Origin: Kondoa malvinella
Taxonomy: Eukaryota > Basidiomycota > Agaricostilbomycetes > Agaricostilbales > Kondoaceae
Reading direction: 5' to 3'
Length of the DNA: 64,000 nt
Assembly (NCBI GenBank): GCA_039545315.1
Contig: BCIM01000002.1
Location: 2,704,331 to 2,768,330, forward strand
The notes below the pieces were generated by a model, which saw nothing but the letters and a program-made list of their open reading frames with translations, did not search any database and was not told the origin of the DNA. Of this stretch, positions 26,780 to 37,760 are shown piece by piece (position 1 is the stretch's first letter; each line of letters begins with the position of its first letter). The translations under genes were made by a program, and so were the position numbers.

Positions 26780-28117
26780 ATGGGAAGCGTTAGAGGTGTT
26801 GAGGACTGTAAAGAAGTGGGCGTAGTGAAGGCTCAAGAGACTGAGGCTGTCAGCAGGATGGACGAAGCATCGGCGGGCAGGCAGGAACTTCGCCTCGACA
26901 CGCCTATCAAAGCTATCAAGCGCACTACTACTGGCTTTCTGGATCTGCCCAGCGAACTTCACCTGGCGATCTTTTGCTCAAACAAAGATGGTTCCCTGTC
27001 TTACATACAATGCAATAGGGCAAGATTCTGTCTCATCAGCCAGAAGACTCTTCCTGCCGCTCTCGCTGCTTTGTACGACCACCTTCACATCACCAGCGCA
27101 GAAAAGCTTGAGCGACTCCACGGGCAACTTGTTGCGAATTCAGACCTGCAAAGCCTACCTCATCACTTCGATGTCGACGTTGAAGAGTCGGACTTTCACT
27201 TGATCGCTTCTCTGCTGGAGTTGCTCTCGCTAAGAAGTATATGCATCACCCTCGACAGCTTCTTGTCGGAGGCCCTATCTGTGATCCTTCCGAATCTTGT
27301 TACGGCCAGCCAGCTGAAGGCACTACAATCAATCAGCATCAATGCAGGCCCGAATGCCTACGATCTCATGTGCTGCACTCTGCGCGACCTGGGAGCATGC
27401 TCTGTGCGGCGTCTCGAACTCACCATCGACTTTCAAAGCGGCGAAAGCTTCTTTTCTCGTAACCTAGAGTATGGTATTCAAGATGAAGCGAAGAAGTATA
27501 ATCAACCAGCTCCAGTATCAACCATCGCCTACCTGTCTCTAGACTGCCAAACAGACCTGTTCGCCCCTACATCTCCAGCTGTCTTCTTCGCAATTTTGGC
27601 CACCATTCCCAGTTCACTAATCGGCTTGAGACTATCTCTTTGGTGTAATCATCAAATTCCTTCCTCTTTCTGGAACCGACTAACTCTTCTCAAGCATCTG
27701 GCTATTACTTTGAGTTCTGATCGGCTGTTCACTATTGCTCCGCAGAACTTCCCGTGCGTTTCTAAAGCCCAGTATCATAGATTGTGCTCATCTTCTCATA
27801 GACCGGCATTGTCATCTTTATGGTGCGAACGTTTCGAAGACTACATTTACTTGGATCTACCAGAATCGCTGCAAAGCCTACGTGTAACGACCGAGAATGC
27901 ACAAATCGTAGTGGATGGTCTCACACCCCAACATTTGCCCAATCTGAAGCTGGTCGTGCTCAATGCAAAGTACTGTAATGGAGAACCGGAAGAAGAGTCG
28001 TTGGAAGTGCTGCTCAAGTTTTGTGCAGAAAGGAAGATCGAGCTGTGCACGGAGGATGTGCTACAGGAGGATTGGTATGACTGTGAGACTTTTCTTTACA
28101 TGAAGGGAGACGGCTGA
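26780..28117 (+). CDS. F-box/LRR-like protein, intact
   Basis: One uninterrupted frame of 445 codons. After an acidic N-terminus, GFLDLPSELHLAIFC and RFCLISQKTLPAALAALYDHLHI form an F-box-like segment. Leucine-rich repeat-like sequence follows (for example LLELLSLRSICITLDSFLSE and LRDLGACSVRRLELTIDF), with ELCTEDV near the end. It is related in plan to the two broken copies at 2219-3775 and 24941-26428 but has no intron in the F-box region, so it is a more distant member. A likely role is substrate recognition in SCF ubiquitin ligases. The real start may be a later in-frame ATG such as the one before DEASAGRQ. Confidence 0.72.
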   Translation: MGSVRGVEDCKEVGVVKAQETEAVSRMDEASAGRQELRLDTPIKAIKRTTTGFLDLPSELHLAIFCSNKDGSLSYIQCNRARFCLISQKTLPAALAALYDHLHITSAEKLERLHGQLVANSDLQSLPHHFDVDVEESDFHLIASLLELLSLRSICITLDSFLSEALSVILPNLVTASQLKALQSISINAGPNAYDLMCCTLRDLGACSVRRLELTIDFQSGESFFSRNLEYGIQDEAKKYNQPAPVSTIAYLSLDCQTDLFAPTSPAVFFAILATIPSSLIGLRLSLWCNHQIPSSFWNRLTLLKHLAITLSSDRLFTIAPQNFPCVSKAQYHRLCSSSHRPALSSLWCERFEDYIYLDLPESLQSLRVTTENAQIVVDGLTPQHLPNLKLVVLNAKYCNGEPEEESLEVLLKFCAERKIELCTEDVLQEDWYDCETFLYMKGDG

Positions 28118-28729
28118 TGAACCTTTTGCGCATCAGGGATCACCGAGCGCGACAGATGGATCAATGCAACGGTCTAAAGGATGCGAACATGATGGAATCG
28201 CAAAGGCTAGCATTCTCTTTGGTTCTATCTACAGCCTATATGTGCTTTGCTCGAGGATCTTGATCAAATGCCTTCAGAGCACTCGTATCGTGGTTCTTTT
28301 GCCTTTGTCCGGTCAAAATAGTGGGTCGACGCTTCGTTGCATCTCGCATTATGCTGTCACCTCCGCCGTTGGTTTTTCGGCGGTCTTTACGTTCTGGTAC
28401 TCTCATTCTGCTTTGAACCTATGATTGCTTCGGACTTTCATGTCCTCGCGCTGCTTTGAGTACTCGCTGTGTGACCGCTAGTCCTCTGCAAGCTACGCGA
28501 CTTGTACAAGCTTCACCTACGACAATCATACTGGCCGCCGCAAATAGTCGGATGACATTTGGTCGTAAGCATGTTGGAGAAAGCCATTCTTGTAGAACCT
28601 TGGCGATGCTAAGAGAAGTGATACATTACATCTCCCTTCTCCTTCTACTGCTTCTCCGTAGCAACCAGCGCATCCTCCTCCGCCTCTCTTCCATCAGTCA
28701 ACTCATACCTACGCCCCAAATCAGATACA
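28118..28729. other. intergenic region between convergent genes
   Basis: About 610 bp between the F-box-like gene and MSS51, which face each other. Only short open frames without splice partners were found. A weak CT-rich stretch lies around 28640-28690. I see nothing further. Confidence 0.45.
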
Positions 28730-30225
28730 TCAAACCAACAAGCAAGAAATTCCATACCTCTTTCCTTTGATTCCCCAAACACCCCAATTCGTCTGCGCTA
28801 TAACCCTATAATCAAACTCGGCAACTTCCAATCGCTCGCTTTTGAATTCATTCTTTCCCGGTGTGAGGACCCATTCGAATTCCCCTGCTACATCTTCAGT
28901 TTCATCTAGAGCTAAAACATCTCGCTGAAACACCATTAGCGCATTATCAGGAGAGAAAGGAGATACAACGCACTTCTACATCGGTCGGACTGAAACCGGT
29001 TGCGAAAAGTGGGCATTTCGTAGATAAGATTTGTAGAAGAGCAGGGTGCCAATTCGTTGCGCTTTGTGGTGTGACTACTAGAGGTGTATCAGGTGAAGTT
29101 TGGGAAGGTTGTATTGGCGACTGTGTAGGGAACCCAAAGCCTGGGGAGAAAGCGAAAAAGACGTCCCTTTACCCAGATTAGCAGGAACAGTAGAAAAGAG
29201 GGTCAGACATACTTGTAAGGATCGAATGGTCCGAGGGAATCGTGAATGTCCTGATAATTCGCTTGAATCGATGTAAGGGTAAGTGTATGATTGACTATCC
29301 AAGTTCTTGATGGAACACCATAATCTGTTGATGTAGGTTTACCCTTATCGCCAGCTGGTGAAGTAGGTGTTGTAGGAGGTAGAATGACTTCTGGACCGAT
29401 GAAATAGATGTGAAAGGGGATATCGGGAAAGAGGTAGGTCAGTTGTTGCCAGATCTGGGGAGGGAGTGAAGATTCCGCTCTTGCGCCTAAGATGATGATG
29501 CGGAGCGGTTTCAAGGGAGAGGTGAGTAAAGAAGGTCGTTTGCTTCCTCCTAAGGGTGGGTGTAGTGCTTGTCTCAATGCAATGAGTGATCGGAGACCTT
29601 CATGTGTTAATCTTTGGTTCCGTAAGTTGTAAGGAGAGCTTTCATGCAGAACAGTAGCGATTGTGATAGGGTAGGAAAGGAGTTTCGATAAATGCCTTCT
29701 GGACCGATCTGAATCGACAGAAGCGAATCCTCTCGTGTAGAAAAACACATCCCAATTGGCCATAGAGACAGCTTCTTCATAAGGTTGTTGCTCAGGTAAA
29801 TTCTCCAATTCGGTCATTGGTCTCCCGCTGCGCAAATCATGCTCGTCCTCGTTAGCCTGCTTGAGTCTAGGCCAATATCGATTATGCGCTTCAGCATCTT
29901 CTTGCCATTCCTGTTGGCTGTGATGCGTTGGCCAGCCAGACAGCGGACAATCGAACGCAACAGGTTTCCTCGACAAGGGAGATATCGACTGAGACTTTAT
30001 TCGATCTGCTTTGGCTCGAATTTCTGGAATTGGCGAAGTCGAAAAGGGATGAAAGAGATCATCCTGTGTCAGGAGCAGAGGTTTCTTCTCTGATGGGGCT
30101 GAAGACGATTTGGGCTGCTGAGATTTCTTGCCAAAGCCAAACAGTGACCTTCGCTGGACAGAGCTTGTGTTGGATAGTGTGACAGCCCTAGGCCGTATTT
30201 GGGAGAATCGAGGGTATCGCTGCAT
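28730..30225 (-). CDS. MSS51: Mss51-like mitochondrial translational activator
   Basis: Starts MQRYPRFSQIRPRAVTLS, an arginine-rich, acid-poor N-terminus that fits a mitochondrial targeting signal. Family signatures follow: VAFDCPLSGWPTHHSQQEW, HNRYWPRLKQANEDEHDLRS, NWDVFFYTRGF, RSRRHLSKLLSYPITI and LRNQRLTHEG. The C-terminal domain has LRIIILGARAESSLPPQIW and FHIYFIGPEV. Across a GTATGT intron come KDVFFAFSPGFGFP and, after another, TNWGVWGIKGKRY. In yeast Mss51 controls COX1 mRNA translation and assembly. The usual zinc-binding MYND-type part at the N-terminus is reduced or divergent here; I see only one cysteine in that region. Confidence 0.85.
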
Positions 30226-30274
30226 CTGGTCAAGAAATTACAAGTCACCTCGGAACGGCCAAGTCTGCTGAACG
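30226..30274. promoter_or_regulatory. 49-bp bidirectional promoter region, MSS51 / PER1
   Basis: Only 49 bp lie between the divergent start codons. The two transcripts must start within this gap or have overlapping 5' leaders. Confidence 0.55.
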
Positions 30275-31331
30275 ATGCTGCTCAAGGTCACGCTGCTGGT
30301 GGCCTTACTGGGTGTGACGACGGCATCAAGAGGAGACAGATCACCAGCGTATCACAAATGCGTCAATGCCTGCATTCAAGCAGCACCTGAGCGAATCCTA
30401 CCTCTTACACTTCGACTGACGCGCTGGACACCGACAAGCGATTGCATGTACACCTGCCAGCAATCTTTAACCGACGCAGCTTTGAACGGAACAGTGTTAG
30501 ACGGTCTTCCACCCTTTCAAGTCGTACAGTTTCACGGGAAATGGCCTTTCCGCCGTATACTAGGCATCCAAGAACCTCTGAGCGTCGTCTTTTCTGCCTT
30601 GAATCTATGGATGCACATGCGAGGTCGAGCAAAACTTCAACGCGAGCTACCTACCAACTTGGCAAGACCTTTGAAAACGGCTCATCGAATCTATCCATAC
30701 TTGGCTTTCTTTGCTTGGATCTCTAGCATCCTATTCCATACTCGCGATACGCCTTTGACAGAAAAGCTCGACTATTTCTCGGCTGCTTTATCGATATTAT
30801 GGACGCTGTACATCGCTTTACTTCGGTTTCTGCATTTATCAACTCGACCTACAATACGAAGATTGTTGCTCATCAGCCTAGGAGCCGTCTATTTGGCGCA
30901 CATCAGCTATTTGAGTCTGTGGAAATTCGATTACGCTTACAACATGCTCTTCAACATCATTCTTGGGTTGACTCATAATGCGATATGGTTTATTTGGTGT
31001 GGCTACCACTACCTCTTTTCTTCTCCTACCGTCTCTCTCTACCCAACACCAGCCAAAAGAGATCAGAGAGAACCGAAACCAGCAAGTGAAAGACCACCTC
31101 ACATCCACCTACCCCTCATCGTCTTGACGGGTTTCATGGCTGCCATGGGACTAGAAATAATGGATTTCCCACGTACGTCCTCAACTCTGCGATACTGATT
31201 CTAGGTTAATGATTGCCAAAGCGATAGCAAGAGCTCTAGATGCACATGCTGCTTGGCATGCTTGTACGATTTTGGTGATTCCTTGGTGGTATGAAGTTTA
31301 TATCAGGGATGCGCAGTGGTTGGCGAGGTAG
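30275..31331 (+). CDS. PER1: PER1/PGAP3-like GPI-anchor lipid remodelling protein
   Basis: Starts with a signal peptide, MLLKVTLLVALLGVTTASRG. The lumenal part has paired cysteines (HKCVNACIQA, DCMYTCQQS) and VVQFHGKWPFRRILGIQEP, a Per1 hallmark. Several membrane helices follow, including AHRIYPYLAFFAWISSILF, and HTRDTPLTEKLDYFSA holds the catalytic histidine and aspartate of the CREST hydrolase superfamily. Intron 31173-31221 joins FP to PIARALDAHAAWH, and the gene ends WYEVYIRDAQWLAR at TAG 31329-31331. Family members act in the ER as phospholipase A2 on GPI anchors. Length (about 335 residues) and motif order fit. Confidence 0.9.
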
Positions 31332-32683
31332 AGGTGCGTTTGCGAGTGCGGCATGGGCAATCCCTCATTTCACACGCTCATGCATTGCACAGAAGTGAGG
31401 CTCGGGATTGTGAAATGTTCAGATGACTGTTTCATGAGATAAGAACTAGGTGAGGGTCTGAGGGTCTTTGCGGTTGTTGTATCGCTAAGAATCTTCCGTA
31501 GTTTCGCAGATTCATGATGAAGCGGATGAAACGAAACGTACAAATTAGAGCAAATTCGGTCAGCGACAGTGCCATGGGGCTTCTAGGACGCGATTGAGAG
31601 CACAGCAAGCGATGGCCCATGGTTTCCGTCTGTACCACTGAGTGCGTGCGATAAGGGAGGTTTGGGCGTCAGCTCATACCGCTTCTTTTCGTTGCACAGT
31701 CTTCCTCTGAGACTTGGGTCAAAACAATCAATTCGAGAGAACGATCCACGAATGGCTCCCTATGACCGGCAAGGGCATAAACATGCGCTTCGCCTCATTC
31801 TATTTCAGCTAGAGTCAGCGACATCTTTGCTCTGCTACAAGAACTCAACTTAGCTTGCTGTCAGTGAGCTGGAACATCTAGACATCAGGGTGCTAGATCA
31901 TCAAGCTGAATACTAGGAAGGTAGGTTCATTGCAAAGGCTTGAGCTTCTGGCTCATGCCTGAGCATGTGAGTCTACAGCACTTGCTGCGCATCTATTCAG
32001 ACTAGGGCTATAAATGGAGGTATAATGATTGCGTCTACTGTTCAAGAACAGATCAGCAAGTCGGTCCGAGATGATGGTTTGGGCGTATGCTCATAGCATT
32101 GTTTCAATGGACAGGCTTGCTCGGGCTTATAGCTCCTTCGACCGTGCAGTGCATACACCATCGATTGACCATGTGGAAGAAGACGAGTAATTGAAAAGCA
32201 GAAACAATACCCTGTCAAGTCTCGCGTAACCCCATTTTTGCGATGCATGCCAATTCATCCCGATATCTCGAAGCGGTGTGACAGCGACTGTACTTCCTGC
32301 AACATGCTAGAAGGTAGCCAGAATAACATACCTTCTGAGCGTCTCTGCCGTCGTCCAACACTGTCCAAAACGCTCAAGCTCAGCTGACTTGTCAGGCAAG
32401 GTGATGCTTCCCCCAATTGCTGTGATTCTTAGCCAGCATCAATTCCATTTCAATGATGCCTTCTTGTGCATGGAATACTTTCTACACTTTTCTGACATCT
32501 GGTTTGATTCCTCAGAGCACAGCATCTGACCTTCACGCGTGATTGCATCTTGACAGGATGGCACATTCCTAGTCGGCGTTTCATACACGTACTTTGTATT
32601 CTGTACAAGCCTGTGTCAGAACTTCTCTAGGTTCTTCTCTCTCCTCTTTCTCTCACTCCGGTACACTTCTCGTCTACATCAAC
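31332..32683. other. long intergenic region (1.35 kb)
   Basis: No supported gene. Short open frames on both strands lack splice partners and motifs. The last 60 bases before the secreted-protein gene (about 32620-32680) are pyrimidine-rich, as is common just upstream of fungal start sites. Confidence 0.5.
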
Positions 32684-33276
32684 ATGATTTCAACCAAATG
32701 GCTCTTCCTCGCCTTCTCTGCCTTTGCAAACGCCTTGCACGTAGAACACTTTGAAGGTGCAGACTGTACCGGGTGACTCTTACTGCTTTCTCTTTACCAA
32801 ATAGACTGACATGTGGTATTGGATACAGTGTAGCTGGTAACGGCCCCGATGTGACACTCGGAGTTGGCCAAACACAACGACTGGGCTTCGATAATGGCCG
32901 TCACTATCAAAGTATCAAGGTGCATGCGAAAGTCAGTGACAATCTGCCAAATTTAAAGTCTCCGGCTGAAGTATCGTTTTTCAGACACCGGAGAAAATCA
33001 TCGTCACCGCTTATTCAAGCAACGCTGCCTGCAAAGGTCCCGGCCAAACAAATGATGGTGTCCTAGTTTCTCAAATGGTAAACACGCTGGTGAGTTCTTT
33101 TGTCTATCCGCCGAGCTGTATAATGACTTTTGAAGCCTAATGGTGGATGCATTGATGCGCATTTGATAGCGTCAGTACCGCATACTTATGGTTATCCTCT
33201 TACTCACTGTGCGTTTCAAGTTGTGATGTCTGGGAGTATGCGTGAGTCGTCTGGTTCTCTATTTGGTCGAGAATGA
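32684..33276 (+). CDS. small secreted cysteine-containing protein
   Basis: Four exons give about 150 residues. A signal peptide (MISTKWLFLAFSAFANA) precedes LHVEHFEGADCTG. Introns are 32773-32804 (32 bp, very short), 32932-32984 and 33090-33135. The mature part includes LTCGIGYSVAGNGPDVTLG, SIKVHAKTPEKIIVTAYS, NAACKGPGQTNDGV, PNGGCIDAHLIA and HCAFQVVMSGS. About five cysteines are present. I do not recognise a family. The size, signal peptide and cysteines resemble secreted effector or wall proteins, but that is only a hint. The stop is TGA at 33274-33276. Confidence 0.65.
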
Positions 33277-33540
33277 TACTTATAACCCTCAAGGCTCGGC
33301 AAGCTCTCAGCTTGATAGCGGTTATAGGGAATTCTGTATCATGGGTTTCGTATATGCAATGTTTCGTTTGGACGTTTGAGCTCAACGGAGACTTTTTGTC
33401 CTGTCCACTAATGCAATTGCGTGCTATCGTGTCGTCCGTATATTGGCTGCCTTCAAGCTGGACTCGAATGAAGACGAGTTTCGTCTGCATGGCTTCGGTC
33501 TTGGGTCATGTAGGCAGGATTTATTGCATCCATCTCGCTT

Positions 33541-34295
33541 TCACCCTCCCTGCTTGAGCTCCGGCATGGCCTGAAAGATCTTTTCCCTTTCTCCTCCCAG
33601 CACTTTCTGCACTCTTTCTAGTTTCGCTCTCCCCGTTGCTGAATTCGCTTCGTCCGCGCCTATTTTACAACTTCCCGCGTCATAAGGTGCCACTATGAGT
33701 ATTGATTCTAGTACGACGAGTGATGTATCGCTCCACCGTACTGGCATGGCTGTACTCTTGCGTTAGCTAAACACTAAAGCGATAGAGGTAGAGAGTTACT
33801 CTTGGATAACGCGTTATGTACTTCCGCTCCCAACCTGCTCACACCTTTAGGCGGTAACCTCTTTAACCTCTCTTCTTCCTTCCTAACTTCCTGCTGTTCC
33901 CTCTGACTGACCCAAGCAAAATCGACATGCTTCACCGAGCTAACAGTCTTGCTGTCACCACCAGACAAGACAGAGACAGACTTGATATTGCTGGCTTTGT
34001 ACAGATTGAAATCACTCTTCGGTCTATCGCTTAAAGGAGCGCTTCCAGGAGCCCATTCGCTCTTGTGCGGTGTTTCAAGCACGAGCATACCCAAATCATA
34101 CGCGTAGAGATAACCTTGATGCGTGTTATCGTCTATTGTGATGCTCAGATGAGCGCCTAACAGTGTAGATAGATCTTTAGGTTGGGCAGCGGGTGTGGAT
34201 TGTTGGCTTGCTTTACGGGAAGTTGGCAAGGAGACGACGGGTGAGATTGGGCGTTTGGTAGAAGCGCTGCTGGAGACTGAGCGTTGGGCTGTCAT
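33541..34295 (-). CDS. LSM12: Lsm12-like RNA-associated protein
   Basis: Starts MTAQRSVSSSASTKRPI with a Ser/Thr/Pro-rich N-terminus. The Lsm-like domain reads LLGAHLSITIDDNTHQGYLY and AYDLGMLVLE, followed by FNLYKASNIKSVSVL. An anticodon-binding-like (AD) domain, joined through one intron at about 33744-33790, contains MPVRWSDTSLVVLESILI, VAPYDAGSC and RVQKVLGGEREKIFQ. Family members bind RNA and ribosome-associated factors. The open frame extends further upstream to 34409, but that part lacks conservation. It converges on the secreted-protein gene. Confidence 0.83.
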
Positions 34296-34875
34296 TGTGC
34301 TGTATGCGTTTGAGTGTAGAGGATGGCCGGCGAGGAGTGAGAAGCGAGTCAATATGCGTCGAGGGCAGGTTGACGACGAACCATGTGTGCTGCAGCTGTA
34401 CAGTATCATACTCCTTCATCTGTGCTTTCACCTGCCGTTGTCTGTCTCGTGCAAATGCCTTTGACTTACGTTTCCATTGGGCTTGACGCTGTAGCTCGTT
34501 CGCGCTTTGCCTAGAGGCCTACCTGCTAGCGCTTGCCAGCCTGGCGTGATCTTTGCTGCTGAGCCTTTGTCGGCCTCTGCCTTCCTTGAAGTCCGCGATA
34601 TGTTATGCCTCTTGTCGAGCTCATTTCAATCTCGTAGAAGGCTGCAATTCATTCCGCTTCACAGTAATTCTGAGATAGAGTGAGGCCATTGACTTGTCTA
34701 CTTTGTGAGTCCATTCAGGCGATACGTCAGATCAGTGCTTATGCAGTGCTGTAGGAGTCAGCGCCGAAATCCCGTCATCGTAAGAAGCGATGTTCTGACC
34801 TTGCCTCAGCATGGCTCTCTGGCTCCTTCTCTGGCTTTTACTTTTGTCATCTAATCAAACTCTATTGTCTGCAAG
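34296..34875. other. intergenic region between divergent genes
   Basis: About 580 bp between the divergent Lsm12 and GNAT genes. Open frames here are shadows of the Lsm12 reading frame or short. No motif identified. Confidence 0.45.
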
Positions 34876-35803
34876 ATGCCAGTCTCAGTCCGTCTGGCCA
34901 GACAAGGCGAGGAGTTGGCTCTCGCCAAACTTCATTACGAGGCCTTCTCCGCGCCTAGTGAATCTTACAGAGCCTTTGTCAGCCCTCGTTATGCTGCTTT
35001 CGAGGAGTACACCATCGGAATAGGCGAGAAGAGGAGGTATGCTGGACTTATTGAGAAGCAAAGCGTCTGTTGCGCTGTCTTTACATCGGAGGAAGGGGAG
35101 GAAGTCATTGTCGGAGCCGCATCTTGGCGCCTACCCGATAGCGATGATTATGATGGAAGCAGTCCCAAGAGCCCGCCTGAAGCTAGGCAAAAACCTCTTG
35201 AAGCTGGTATGTTCGCCTTACGACAATGGAATGAGTAGCTTAGAAAGCTTGCCGGCAGCGACAACACCGGACCGCCCAGAAGGACTGATGGACTCTTATC
35301 GTGATGCACTCGTACAAGATGCTTGTGCAGTTTTTAGAGAACCCGAGTAAGCTATTCCTGCCTTTTCATGTTGGCTGGAGCCTAATGGATGCGTGGCTCG
35401 AAAGGTTCTCGAAGCATATCAGGCGTAACGGAATAGCTGTACATCCTCTTTATCACCGACAAGGGTGAGTCGCTTTGCCAGTGGCCTGCAGGCTCGAATA
35501 AGGCATCTGACTCGTCTATTCTATAGCATCGCTAGCCAATTGTGCCGTTTCATGAATGCGGTCGCCATTCAGCACAACCTTCCTATCGCCGTGGTAGCTA
35601 CCCACTCTTCCGCTCCACTGCATACCCAAGAACTTTGCGTAAGTATCTGCTGCGCGATGACCGGCCTGGTGATGAAGCTACTTTGCAAATCTTTCTGCAA
35701 GAGTGGGTGCCGCCGAATTGTGCTTTGGAAGTCAAGCAGGGTTGATGCAGCAGATCTGCGTCCAGATGTATGGGGCATAGAACTTCCCATGAACGAATTG
35801 TAG
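34876..35803 (+). CDS. GNAT-family N-acetyltransferase
   Basis: Starts MPVSVRLARQGEELALAKLH, then YEAFSAPSESYRAFVSPRY, the usual N-terminal part of fungal GNAT proteins. EEVIVGAASWRLPD is the central strand. A 37-bp intron (GTATGT..TTAG) joins KPLEA to ESLPAATTPDRPEG. The acetyl-CoA motif A is visible as GIAVHPLYHRQGIASQL, interrupted by an intron after RQG, followed by FMNAVAIQHNLPIAVVATH. The exact splice before motif A and the C-terminal 40 residues are uncertain; another frame (KYLLRDDRPGDEATLQI) is also open there. The substrate is unknown. Confidence 0.68.
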
Positions 35804-35891
35804 AGTAGCATCAAGCTAGAGCCAGGTCAAGCTAGACATCATACCAGTACAATGCATCTCTCGACCAGCGAGTGTCCCTTACATACAGGTT

Positions 35892-36914
35892 CTAAGCTAA
35901 TAATCCGATCATCCCTAGCACGATCACGCCAAAGCTGAGCGACAAGGCCGTAGCTGATGAAGTATCGGCATCGTCAATTACACCACGGCTAGAAGCTGGC
36001 GGGGAGCTGGCGCGGTCCAAAGCCGAGCTGGTGACGTCTGGGGCGAGACTCGAAGCAGACGGTCGAACAGAAGCGGCAGCCAAAGCTGCGCCGACTTTCG
36101 CCGTGCTCATTCGTCCTCTTTCTGCGCTGGAAGCGGGCGTAGGGGCGCCTCGAGTCGATTGGCTACTGGAAGGAGGGACTGAGGTGTTTCTTCCTCGTGT
36201 TTCCTTAGTCGGTTCAGCTACTGCAATGGTCGAAGATGAGGAAGATGATTCAGGTTTGACATCACGAGCGTTCTTGGCCGCTGCCGGTGCACGATTCGCT
36301 GGAAGTGGTTCGCTACTGATGTTGATCGTGTCGCTGACGCTGTTTGTACACGCATGTGAGCACTGAATCAAGAAGCTATCATGGCTGACTGACGCATAAT
36401 AGGTGGACTACACTACATGTCAGCTTGCGACGAGGAATGATGCGCATACAGACTTACGGGGAGATCAACGAGAGCAATGACAAAGTCAGCAACTCCCATC
36501 AACTGTTCATTGTGAGGAAACTCTAGTTCAACAGATTTTGCCGAAGCTTGAATGCTGGCTGACAGAACGACACTATGATATCGATCAGCGCTTGTCTCTT
36601 TGTGAGCGAGACAGGCGTACTAGTGCTCTTCGCCTGGCTTCGTGAAGAGAATAGAGAAGCTCTTCGCATCCCCTTCCGTTGCATCCCATGCTGTACATTT
36701 CATGTCAGCCCTGGCCCAGATGGAACATGCTGAGACTGAACGTACACACCGTCAGAGGTGCGTTGACACTGTTACAGCCATATCAGCATTGAAAATGCGC
36801 TACCTCGACTAACGGGACGTACTTCCAAGTGAAATCCTTCGTGGGAGCAGTAACCTCCAAAGCTCGCACAGCCAGCACAACGCTCCAGAGCAATAAAACA
36901 GAAGCGCGAAACAT
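35892..36914 (-). CDS. Kre9/Knh1-like Ser/Thr-rich GPI-type surface protein
   Basis: A signal peptide (MFRASVLLLWSVVLAVRA) is followed by LEVTAPTKDFTWN, then WDATEGDAKSFSILFTKPG, VVLSASIQASAKSVELEF and VADFVIALVDLP, the immunoglobulin-like Kre9/Knh1 pattern found in fungal GPI-anchored proteins. After several short introns the last exon is a Ser/Thr/Ala-rich stalk (SSSSSSTIAVAEP, RGAPTPASSAERG) ending in a hydrophobic tail, SLSFGVIVLGMIGLLA, as needed for GPI attachment. The last-exon frame is 160 codons long. It is likely a cell-wall or plasma-membrane protein. Confidence 0.68.
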
Positions 36915-37340
36915 GTTAGGCATCGAGGGATATGCCAGATATTCCTCGGGATGCAAACTTGGATAGGTTCAAAGGGGTGTGTGTGAAATGGGTATTGCTG
37001 TGAAAAGCGTGAAGGGGGTAGCAACAACAGCGACTATCTGAACAGTTCTTGAAGAAGAGGAAGAAACGCGCGCTGGTATAGCGGAAGTCACAACGCGTCG
37101 TTTCACTATCTCGAGCGGTTTGAACGGAAGGCAAAGGTCTGGTTGTGCTCACAAATGCCGAGTGACGTCTTGGTATTTGTACTATGCCAAGTGTAAAGAA
37201 CACAGCAATTGCACGAACGCAGCAGGAGATATCATACTTCCAGTCCCGTGACTTATCCTTCGCGTGTGTAATGAATCGTCTTGACTTTGCAGCTAAGCAG
37301 ACATTGTCAGTAGACGCGTGAGGCGATAAGGCAGAACTCA
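36915..37340. other. intergenic region between two tandem surface or secreted-protein genes
   Basis: A 140-codon open frame lies across this region on the minus strand but has no start context, motif or signal peptide and looks like chance. It holds the promoter of the Kre9-like gene and the 3' flank of the gene upstream. Confidence 0.45.
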
Positions 37341-37760
37341 CTAGTTAGGAGCATCAATGCAGCGTAGGCCATTCACCTCTCTAGGCGGATCAACGTAATC
37401 GTCCTGTTGTGGGTCGGTCAATTGAAAGTCTGCCCAAGTCTTGAGACCATTGACTAACGCATCGTTTAGGATCGTTTGAAGTGAGGCACAAGCATACTCA
37501 CAATTGTCTGAATCTATGATCCAAGAGGCTGCTAGGCTAGAAGGAGTGAACATCATATCTCCGCCATTGTACCTGAACGCAATGTCAAAACGGATAGATA
37601 ACAGAGTAGAAGAGCTTACCGATCGAAATCGTTTGTATTCTATGGCATCTGCTGCATTCATAGAGTCTTTGCAAGGGACTCGATAAGCCGTGATATGGAC
37701 GATGGCAGCTGCTTGACCGAAGAGATAGACCAAAGCAATGATGCCGGTAGAGGGTTGCAT
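37341..37760 (-). CDS. small secreted protein, unknown
   Basis: A single open frame of 139 codons. The signal peptide is MQPSTGIIALVYLFGQAAA. The mature part has four cysteines: YRVPCKDS, DSDNCEYACAS and GLRCIDAPN at the very C-terminus. No family is recognised. A GTAAGC..TTCAG pair lies inside but removing it breaks the frame, so I leave it unspliced. Its neighbour is a GPI-type surface protein on the same strand, and a second small secreted protein lies 4 kb away. Confidence 0.5.
   Translation of the reverse strand: MQPSTGIIALVYLFGQAAAIVHITAYRVPCKDSMNAADAIEYKRFRSVSSSTLLSIRFDIAFRYNGGDMMFTPSSLAASWIIDSDNCEYACASLQTILNDALVNGLKTWADFQLTDPQQDDYVDPPREVNGLRCIDAPN

Noticed and set aside
36916..37341. 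141-codon minus-strand open frame
   Set aside because: No signal peptide, motif or start context, and it lies in the promoter of the Kre9-like gene.
37504..37620. Intron inside the small secreted protein gene (GTAAGC..TTCAG)
   Set aside because: Removing it (43 bp) shifts the frame and leads to an early stop, whereas the unspliced frame stays open with plausible cysteines.
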